The position numbers and the translations under genes were made by a program. A stretch of DNA of 5,410 bases from an uncultured Erysipelotrichaceae bacterium (GTDB taxonomy: Bacteria > Bacillota_I > Bacilli_A > RFN20 > CAG-826): positions 1-5,410 of the forward strand of contig CACZNF010000123.1 of NCBI GenBank assembly GCA_902782395.1. Reading direction: 5' to 3'. Shown here piece after piece: positions 1 through 4,640 of the stretch. Each line of letters begins with the position of its first letter. Within the stretch, counting starts at the first letter, position 1. A model generated the notes under the pieces. That model saw only the letters and a program-made list of their open reading frames with translations, searched no databases and was not told the origin of the DNA.

Positions 1-399
1 CTATTAGATAATGGACAAGTTGTCATATGCGCAGGTGGAGGTGGCATCCCTGTTATTAAACAAAATAACAAATTAGAGGGTGTTGCCGCGGTTATTGATA
101 AAGATTACGCTTCCAGCAAGCTCGCTAGTCTCATAGATGCTGATTATTTAGTTATTTTAACCGCTGTGGACAACGTTCATCTAAACCACGGAAAAGAAAA
201 CGAAGTCATCTTAAAAGATGTTAAGAAAGCCGATATGGCTAAATATCTAGAAGAAGGACATTTCGCTAAAGGAAGCATGTATCCAAAAGTACAAGCGGTA
301 CTTAACTTCTTAAAAGATAATAATAAAACTGCAGTTATCGCTTCATTAGATAACGCAAAAGATGCATTCAAATTAAAAGCCGGGACAATCGTGAGATAA
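1..399 (+). CDS. arcC: Carbamate kinase, C-terminal part (5' end outside window)
   Basis: This is the last 132 residues of a carbamate kinase, about 40% of the usual ~310-residue protein. The frame is open from base 1 and ends with TAA. Visible family signatures, in order, are the glycine-rich ICAGGGGIPV near residue 9, the nucleotide-site stretch GVAAVIDKDYASSKLA near 27, ADYLVILTAVDNV near 47, EEGHFAKGSMYPKV near 84, and the closing KAGTIV. Carbamate kinase is a cytoplasmic amino-acid-kinase-fold enzyme that makes ATP from carbamoyl phosphate and ADP, normally the last step of the arginine deiminase or agmatine deiminase route. Which route applies here cannot be told, because upstream partners are not in view. 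The ATG at 166 is internal and is not the start. A hairpin terminator overlaps the stop codon. The family call is secure; the symbol is by analogy with arc operons. Confidence 0.95.
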   Translation, partial: LLDNGQVVICAGGGGIPVIKQNNKLEGVAAVIDKDYASSKLASLIDADYLVILTAVDNVHLNHGKENEVILKDVKKADMAKYLEEGHFAKGSMYPKVQAVLNFLKDNNKTAVIASLDNAKDAFKLKAGTIVR

Positions 400-410
400 A
401 TCCCGGTTTT
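377..410. terminator. Bidirectional hairpin terminator between arcC and the convergent membrane-protein gene
   Basis: CCGGGA (380-385) pairs with TCCCGG (401-406). The stem extends outward through a G-U pair and three A-T pairs to 377 and 410, with a 15-nt loop. On the plus strand it is followed by TTTTATTT. On the minus strand the same stem is followed by CTTTTAATTT, just after the stop codon of the gene ending at 409. It therefore fits an intrinsic terminator for both convergent genes. The left arm lies inside the last codons of arcC, so the stop codon sits in the loop. Confidence 0.8.
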
Positions 411-987
411 ATTTAACACTATAAATCTTGTAGTAGTTTTCAAACTCTTTGACCAACTGATTAACATTAATTGTTGGCCCACTACATCTACTTGATAATT
501 CCGTTAATAAATGATCCAAAGTTTTAACGGACATAAAGCGTAATGAGAACAATACTTTTCTTCCATTATTCTTTTCTATCACCATAAACGGTAATGGATT
601 AAGCACTTCTTTATATACTCCACGAGAATCCCTTCTAAGTGGCATAACTGCTACCCGTCTAACGTCTTTATATTCTATTTCCACACGATATTGGATTTTA
701 CTTTTACCAAGTTTAAGATCTCCACGTGTATACATTTTATCTTTGCCAAGAACAATATTATTAAATAGAAACATCGCTTCTAAATACGCTAGAGGGAGTA
801 TACCAATATAGAAAATAACCGCGAACACAATTGCGACATGGCTTTCAAATCTTGTTCTAAAGGATAATGTGAAATAGCTAACGTTAAGGAAGACCGCTAA
901 AAAGATGGTAATTAAAAGTGCTGTTACAATCAGTGATTGCAACACCAAAGAAGATTTAGATGTCCTGAAATAACGCTTTTTCTTCAT
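409..987 (-). CDS. Two-helix membrane protein with C-terminal soluble domain (paralogue A), unknown function
   Basis: This is a 192-residue protein of unknown function. A basic N-terminus (KKKRYFRTS) is followed by two hydrophobic segments at about 18-40 and 51-76, then a polar, beta-rich region at about 79-150 and a final helix-like stretch. It aligns along most of its length with the neighbour at 1058-1642. Shared positions include KKKRYFRTS, GKSKIQY/GRSKLQY, YKDVRRV/YTDIKDV, PLPF/PIPY, the RC near 168, and QLV near 177. The soluble part resembles bacterial PH-like domains that follow two helices in many small Bacillota membrane proteins, but that is inference. An ATG at 996 would add three residues. 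I prefer 987 because the paralogue starts exactly there; neither start has a good Shine-Dalgarno. A -10-like TATTAT lies 7 nt before 987. The next gene upstream is cut off by its own terminator, so this gene probably has a separate promoter. Confidence 0.8.
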   Translation of the reverse strand: MKKKRYFRTSKSSLVLQSLIVTALLITIFLAVFLNVSYFTLSFRTRFESHVAIVFAVIFYIGILPLAYLEAMFLFNNIVLGKDKMYTRGDLKLGKSKIQYRVEIEYKDVRRVAVMPLRRDSRGVYKEVLNPLPFMVIEKNNGRKVLFSLRFMSVKTLDHLLTELSSRCSGPTINVNQLVKEFENYYKIYSVK

Positions 988-994
988 TAATTCC

Positions 995-1000
995 ATAATA
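995..1000 (-). promoter_or_regulatory. Possible -10 box (TATTAT) for paralogue A
   Basis: On the minus strand TATTAT ends 7 nt before the ATG at 987, so transcription could begin at or next to the start codon. No clear -35 box is seen at 16-18 nt. In AT-rich sequence this match is weak evidence alone; the terminator at 1021-1057 makes a local promoter likely somewhere here. Confidence 0.3.
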
Positions 1001-1020
1001 AACTAAAACGTATGAATATT

Positions 1021-1057
1021 AAAAGCCGAGGTCACCATGAGATGAACTTCGGCTTTT
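1021..1057 (-). terminator. Hairpin terminator after paralogue B
   Basis: Arms AAAAGCCGAGG (1021-1031) and CTTCGGCTTTT (1047-1057) form an 11-bp stem with one G-U pair and a 15-nt loop. On the minus strand it starts immediately after the TAG at 1058-1060 and ends in CTTTTAATATT. This fits an intrinsic terminator that separates the two paralogous genes transcriptionally. Confidence 0.8.
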
Positions 1058-1642
1058 CTATTTTTCTTCAGTTGCCCAAACCGCTTTTGAAAAATCTTCC
1101 ACAAGCTGTTCAACATCAAAAGTTAAATAATTATTCACTGAATTACATCTATTTACCAAATCGATTATTAGTTGTCTTACTGTTTCTTTTCTCATCATAT
1201 AGATTGCAAACCTAACATCTCTCTTGTTGGTGGTAATCACTAAGTATGGTATAGGTCTTACTATTAATGCACTACTGCCATCAGATTTTCTGCTAAGCGC
1301 CAAGACACGCACATCTTTAATATCAGTGTATTTTGCAAAAGCGGGATATTGAAGCTTAGATCTGCCCACTCTATTATCGCCATAGCTCACTATCTTATCT
1401 TTTTCTAAACAGACTGTCCCTTTATAGAAGGTTGTTAATGTGTAAATAAAAGTTAGCCCTCCCAAAAATAGCACAACAATTAAAAAGATATTAATTCCTA
1501 GGTCAGGATTCTCTTTTCCAAGTTTAATCATTCCAATTAGAAAAAAGCCGAAATAGAAAAAAGAGGCACCACAAAATGCAATGGTAATACCTTGTAATAT
1601 GATAGAAGAGACTGATGTTCTAAAATAGCGTTTTTTCTTCAT
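1058..1642 (-). CDS. Two-helix membrane protein with C-terminal soluble domain (paralogue B), unknown function
   Basis: This is a 194-residue protein of unknown function and the paralogue of the gene at 409-987. It begins MKKKRYFRTSVSS, has hydrophobic segments at about 16-40 and 50-73, and then a soluble domain from about 79 to 165 containing EKDKIVSYGD, GRSKLQY, YTDIKDVRVL and PIPYLVI. An acidic C-terminal stretch (VEQLVEDF) closes it. With no signal peptidase site visible and a basic N-terminus, both ends are probably cytoplasmic (positive-inside inference). The ATG at 1640-1642 is supported by the paralogue's N-terminus; the ribosome binding site is weak (AAGAA). A good -10 match, TATAAT, lies 17 nt upstream. 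The gap to the upstream gene is 33 bp, so read-through from it is also possible. The soluble domain may be PH-like, which fold prediction could test. Confidence 0.85.
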   Translation of the reverse strand: MKKKRYFRTSVSSIILQGITIAFCGASFFYFGFFLIGMIKLGKENPDLGINIFLIVVLFLGGLTFIYTLTTFYKGTVCLEKDKIVSYGDNRVGRSKLQYPAFAKYTDIKDVRVLALSRKSDGSSALIVRPIPYLVITTNKRDVRFAIYMMRKETVRQLIIDLVNRCNSVNNYLTFDVEQLVEDFSKAVWATEEK

Positions 1643-1659
1643 AGATTCTTAACAAATTA

Positions 1660-1665
1660 ATTATA
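1660..1665 (-). promoter_or_regulatory. Candidate -10 box (TATAAT) for paralogue B
   Basis: A perfect TATAAT on the minus strand lies 17 nt before the ATG at 1642, which predicts a leader of about 10 nt. No -35 match is visible at the usual spacing. The site lies in very AT-rich DNA, so chance is a real alternative. Confidence 0.4.
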
Positions 1666-1675
1666 CTTCTATTAA

Positions 1676-2023
1676 TTAAGGACGACTTTTGAATTTGCTA
1701 ATTAAATAGAAATTTTTATCATAAATTGTGGTCGTTGCGAGTTTCTTATCACCTAGATAGATATAAACTTTCGGTGTTCCCTTCTTATTAGGATCTTTTG
1801 CTTTAATCCACAAATCATCGAGATAGTATTTTTTGGTAATACCGAACATATTACGAATGGTGACAGTATCTCCGTCAATTTTGACATACCAAAGTAAAGA
1901 CATCATAAGCATTAATACAGAGAAGGTAATGATTGGGATGCATATTAAACATATAGGAAGGATAGCGTTCCAAAAATCTCCCCATCCTTGTCTTAACGCT
2001 AAAACAAATCCGAATGTCCACAT
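1676..2023 (-). CDS. Small membrane protein with PH-like C-terminal half, unknown function
   Basis: This is a 115-residue protein of unknown function. A short first hydrophobic stretch (about 3-10) and a long one (about 18-47, rich in Leu, Ile and Met) precede a soluble half with alternating beta-type pattern: VKIDGDTVTIRNMFG near 47-61, KYYLDDL near 65-71, VYIYLGDKKLATTTI near 86-100, and a final FYLISKFKSR helix. The pattern of helices, then GD.VT.R, then aromatic-DDL resembles small PH-like proteins of Bacillota, which I infer rather than prove. The ATG at 2023 is preceded directly by an in-frame GTG (2026), an alternative start; neither has a convincing Shine-Dalgarno. An in-frame TAG lies at 2048-2050. 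The first helix looks short, so N-terminal truncation is possible. It is co-oriented with, and 33 bp from, paralogue B. Confidence 0.72.
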   Translation of the reverse strand: MWTFGFVLALRQGWGDFWNAILPICLICIPIITFSVLMLMMSLLWYVKIDGDTVTIRNMFGITKKYYLDDLWIKAKDPNKKGTPKVYIYLGDKKLATTTIYDKNFYLISKFKSRP

Positions 2024-2048
2024 CACTGTGCTACCAAATCCGGCGATC

Positions 2049-2063
2049 TATCTATGATAGATA
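2049..2063. promoter_or_regulatory. Perfect 7-bp palindrome upstream of the membrane-protein genes, possible operator
   Basis: TATCTAT (2049-2055) and ATAGATA (2057-2063) are perfect inverted copies around a single central base. The site lies between the glycosyltransferase terminator and the start of the small membrane gene at 2023. On the minus strand its centre contains TATCAT, a possible -10 box, about 30 nt before the start codon. The spacing is too tight for an RNA hairpin, so a protein-binding operator is the more natural reading. No regulator gene is in view. Confidence 0.35.
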
Positions 2064-2070
2064 ATTAAAT

Positions 2071-2099
2071 AAAAAAGTTAGGTGATTCCTAACTTTTCT
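2071..2099 (-). terminator. Strong hairpin terminator after the glycosyltransferase
   Basis: AAAAGTTAGG (2073-2082) pairs perfectly with CCTAACTTTT (2088-2097) around a 5-nt loop. On the minus strand the hairpin overlaps the TAG stop at 2089-2091 and runs into six T residues. On the plus strand it is also followed by TTTTCTTTTT, so it could stop transcripts in either direction. Its position fits the 3' end of the broken glycosyltransferase gene. Confidence 0.82.
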
Positions 2100-3100
2100 T
2101 TTTCTTATTTGTTTTTAATTTCTTCAGTGGCGCCCACTTGTTATAGATTCTTTGATAATATTCTCTCCAAAGATTCTTCACGTGTTCTTTACTATAGAAA
2201 TCTGAGATATATTTACTACCTTCTTGGTAGTGTTCGTAATACTTCTTATCAGTGGCCAACTTATTAATTTGTTCACAGAAGCCATCTACATCAGGAGCTT
2301 TCGCATATGTATCTTTATCAACGAATAAGATATCTTCATATAATTCTAAGTTTCTTAATAAGACTGGTTTTCTAGAATTAACAGCTTCTAAGATAGACAT
2401 TGGGAACAATTCATCAAATGATGGCATGAATAATAAGTCGCACATATTGAAGATGCCATTCATTTCGTTCTTTATAACCATCAGTAATCGCTCCAAAGGA
2501 GAAACCACCCGCCCAAACGAACATCTTATCTGGGTTGCGTTTCGCACATTCCACATAATCTTTAACACCTTTTCTTGTTTGAACTTGTCCACATCCCATA
2601 ATGACAAACTTATCGTGTGGGATACCGTATTTATCTCTCAAAGCATTTCTTTCTTCTAAAGGTAATTCATGGAACTTTTCATGATCCACAAAGTTAGGAA
2701 TATAAGTAACGTTTTCTCTTTTTAAACCTAGTTTCACTAATGGTTCAATAAAGATTGGGTTAACCACAACTGCTTCATCCGCTTTCTTATAGGCATGTTT
2801 AACGTATTTTTTAAATGCCCAGAAGATTGGTTTAGGCATTTTTAAAGAACCATCAAATGTTTCAGGTAAGCAGTGCACATAAGTAACATTGATATGTCTT
2901 TTATTTAAACGCATCACATATTGAGGATTGAATGTGTGCATATGATAAATATCAAAGTTAGATTTCTTGGAGTTAACTTCTACTTCAAAGATATCATCAT
3001 TCTCTTTAACTAAGGCTACTTGTTCAATATAAGCACTGCCAACACCTTGTCCATCGACAGATGTAGCTTGTGATAACATGTTAATTCTAATTTTCTTCAT
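2089..3100 (-). pseudogene. GT4 glycolipid glycosyltransferase (CpoA-like), broken by a frame change with missing segment
   Basis: Two reading frames together make one GT4 glycosyltransferase. Residues 1-211 run from the ATG at 3100 to about 2470 and carry GQGVGSAYIEQ, HCLPETFDGS, VVVNPIF, IPNFV, GCGQVQTRKG and WAGGFSFGAITDGYKE. The last 126 residues follow in the +1 frame from about 2469 and carry NEMNGIFNMCDLLFMPS and ELFPMSILEA, the E-x7-E motif of retaining GT4 enzymes. Relatives such as streptococcal CpoA, which adds a sugar to glucosyl-diacylglycerol at the inner membrane face, have about 20 more residues between these blocks (a K-K/N-P-P/NV-F-G-type stretch). So a deletion of 3n+2 bases, about 59-62, fits better than a single-base slip. 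The N-terminal frame alone stops at TGA 2414. No Shine-Dalgarno is seen at 3100. The family call is firm; real decay versus assembly error is open. Confidence 0.85.
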
Positions 3101-3107
3101 CAGTTTG

Positions 3108-3113
3108 ATTTTA
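3108..3113 (-). promoter_or_regulatory. Possible -10 box (TAAAAT) for the glycosyltransferase
   Basis: On the minus strand TAAAAT ends exactly 7 nt before the ATG at 3100, so a transcript would start at or beside the start codon. The absence of a Shine-Dalgarno before this ATG agrees with that. No -35 box is obvious at normal spacing. Confidence 0.3.
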
Positions 3114-3165
3114 CTCGATTGTGTAAAGTCTGGGTAGCATTTTTCTTTTTTAAGTTGTTTTCATA

Positions 3166-3185
3166 CATAATTCAATCGAATTATG
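3166..3185. promoter_or_regulatory. Perfect 8-bp inverted repeat in the tldD upstream region, possible operator
   Basis: CATAATTC (3166-3173) and GAATTATG (3178-3185) are perfect inverted copies separated by AATC. The site lies 48 bp before the tldD start in the 133-bp divergent region and touches the candidate -10 at 3187-3192. No U-tract follows, so it is not a terminator. A dimeric repressor site for tldDE, perhaps also affecting the divergent gene, is the natural reading, but it is inferred from symmetry and position alone. Confidence 0.45.
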
Positions 3186-3192
3186 CTAATAT
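3184..3192 (+). promoter_or_regulatory. Candidate extended -10 (TGCTAATAT) of tldDE
   Basis: TG (3184-3185), one base, then TAATAT (3187-3192) resembles an extended -10 element with four of six hexamer matches. It would give a leader of about 35 nt that includes the ribosome binding site. No good -35 is seen, which extended -10 promoters can tolerate. It overlaps the last two bases of the inverted repeat. Confidence 0.35.
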
Positions 3193-3220
3193 TTGACCAG
3201 CATTATTAAAAATTAACAAA

Positions 3221-3227
3221 AAGGAGG
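3221..3227 (+). promoter_or_regulatory. Strong ribosome binding site of tldD
   Basis: AAGGAGG lies 6 nt before the ATG at 3234, a near-ideal Shine-Dalgarno that fixes the tldD start. It stands in clear contrast to the minus-strand genes, which lack one. Confidence 0.9.
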
Positions 3228-3233
3228 AAATAT

Positions 3234-4640
3234 ATGATTAGTAAAAAATTAGCTATTGAAGTGCTTAATGCCGCTTTAGAAACAGGCGCTGATTATTCTG
3301 AAATCTTCTATGAAGATAGTAGCTCCCATTCAGTGTCTTTAGAAAACGGCAAAGTCGAAACAACTAGCTCTAACTCTTTATGTGGTGTTGGTTTACGTTT
3401 ACTCAAAAATAACCAATGCGTGTATGGATATACTAACGATTTAAGCAAAAAAGGCTTATTAGCGTTAGCCAATTCCTTAAGTAAATCATTCCACGATAAG
3501 AGAATCTTAACAGTTACTAAATTAGACATGATCAAAGCGAAGAATCGTAATCCAATTACAAGAAGCTATGAAGATGTCCCGGTGGAAGAAAAGATTGCCT
3601 TACTTAAAGAAGGTATTGAAGAAATCAATGCATTAAAGGATCCAAGAATCGTTAGAACATTTGGTGTCTTTGGTGATAATAAGAGATTTGTTGCCGTCTT
3701 TAACTCTAAAGGTAAATGGTTCAAACGCACTACTGAGTTCGGTAGAATGGTCTTCCAAGTTATCGCCGCTGATCAAAATGGTTTTGAAACAGGTTTTGAA
3801 GGACCAGGCGCTCAACATGGTATTGAATATTTTAGAACTGAAAAAGTTAATCCTAAGAAAGTGGCAAGAAAAGCCGCAGAAACCGCTCTTAAGATGTTAA
3901 CAGCAGCGGAATGCCCAAGTGGTATTATGCCAGTTGTTATTGGTAATGGTTGGGGTGGCGTCTTATTCCACGAATCTTGTGGTCACCCATTAGAAGCAAG
4001 TGCAGTTGCTAAAGGCTTATCTTGTTTCTCAAATAATAAGATTGGCGATTATATTGCTTCACCAGTCGTCAGTGCGGTTGATGATTCCACTATTCCTGGC
4101 GAATGGGGTTCAATTGATATCGATGATGAAGGTAATCCAGGCACAAAGAGATTACTTATCAAAAATGGTAAATTAAATGACTATATGATTGATGATCTCA
4201 ATGGTCGTCGTATGAATAGAGAAGGTAACGGTGCTTGCCGTAGACAAAACTATAGATTCGTACCTACATCTCGTATGTCTAATACCTATATCTGTAATGG
4301 CAAGAGCACACCTGAAGAAATCATTAAAGCCACTAAATTAGGCTTATATGCTGTTGGTTTTAACGGTGGTTCTGTTGATCCAACAACTGGTGAATTTAAC
4401 TTCGGTTGCAGTGAAGCTTATATCATTAGAGATGGCAAAATTGCTGAACCAGTTAAAGGTGCAACTTTAATTGGTAAAGGTTTTGAAATCTTAAAGAAAA
4501 TCGACATGGTTGCTAATGACTTAGATTTAGCCCAAGGTATGTGTGGCGCTTCTTCTGGTTCTATTAGAACAAACGTTGGTCAACCAACTCTAAGAGTTAG
4601 CGAAGTCACCGTCGGTGGCCGCGGAGGGGAGTTAAAATAA
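3234..4640 (+). CDS. tldD: TldD metalloprotease, zinc-bearing subunit of TldD/TldE
   Basis: This is a complete 468-residue TldD, of normal family length. TldD pairs with TldE (PmbA) in the cytoplasm to form a protease that degrades unfolded peptides. In other bacteria it matures peptide products such as microcin B17 and helps turn over the antitoxin CcdA. The N-terminal domain has EIFYEDSSSHSVSLENGKVE near 23-42 and GVGLRLL near 51. The zinc motif HESCGH is at 246-251, within VLFHESCGHPLEAS, with E247 as the expected catalytic base. The third metal ligand, a C-terminal cysteine, is C437 in AQGMCGASSGS, followed by the family-typical VGQPTLRVSEVTVGG. All expected active-site parts are present, so it should be functional. 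A strong Shine-Dalgarno fixes the start. The TAA stop shares one base with the tldE ATG, indicating an operon. No candidate peptide substrate is in the window. Confidence 0.96.
   Translation: MISKKLAIEVLNAALETGADYSEIFYEDSSSHSVSLENGKVETTSSNSLCGVGLRLLKNNQCVYGYTNDLSKKGLLALANSLSKSFHDKRILTVTKLDMIKAKNRNPITRSYEDVPVEEKIALLKEGIEEINALKDPRIVRTFGVFGDNKRFVAVFNSKGKWFKRTTEFGRMVFQVIAADQNGFETGFEGPGAQHGIEYFRTEKVNPKKVARKAAETALKMLTAAECPSGIMPVVIGNGWGGVLFHESCGHPLEASAVAKGLSCFSNNKIGDYIASPVVSAVDDSTIPGEWGSIDIDDEGNPGTKRLLIKNGKLNDYMIDDLNGRRMNREGNGACRRQNYRFVPTSRMSNTYICNGKSTPEEIIKATKLGLYAVGFNGGSVDPTTGEFNFGCSEAYIIRDGKIAEPVKGATLIGKGFEILKKIDMVANDLDLAQGMCGASSGSIRTNVGQPTLRVSEVTVGGRGGELK
4623..4630 (+). promoter_or_regulatory. 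Ribosome binding site of tldE within the end of tldD
   Basis: The purine-rich GGAGGGGA lies 9 nt before the ATG at 4640, inside the last codons of tldD. Together with the TAATG overlap it supports translationally coupled expression of the two subunits. Confidence 0.75.

Noticed and set aside
177..482. Minus-strand open frame opposite arcC
   Set aside because: It is a shadow of conserved carbamate kinase codons and overlaps the end of the real minus-strand gene.
1012..1215. Plus-strand open frame across the terminator and the end of paralogue B
   Set aside because: It begins inside a terminator hairpin and is antisense to a well-supported gene; its sequence shows no protein-like pattern or ribosome binding site.
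1657..1679. Inverted repeat TTAATTA / TAATTAA between two membrane-protein genes as a terminator
   Set aside because: It is A-T only with a 9-nt loop, so very unstable as RNA; such repeats are expected by chance here and it overlaps a better candidate, TATAAT.
2460..2480. Programmed ribosomal frameshift in the glycosyltransferase
   Set aside because: No slippery heptamer or following hairpin is evident, and a frameshift would not restore the ~20 missing conserved residues.
2089..2607. The second glycosyltransferase frame read as a separate gene starting at 2607
   Set aside because: Its first ~45 residues are the shifted reading of conserved GT4 coding sequence in the other frame and look like no protein. 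Only the part from about 2469 onward is homologous.
2252..2659. 135-residue plus-strand open frame opposite the glycosyltransferase
   Set aside because: It is antisense to conserved GT4 sequence, with a serine/asparagine-rich composition typical of shadow frames.
3661..3900. Alternate-frame and antisense open frames inside tldD (3308-3535, 3633-3818, 3661-3900)
   Set aside because: All lie within an intact, conserved tldD frame with a strong ribosome binding site.
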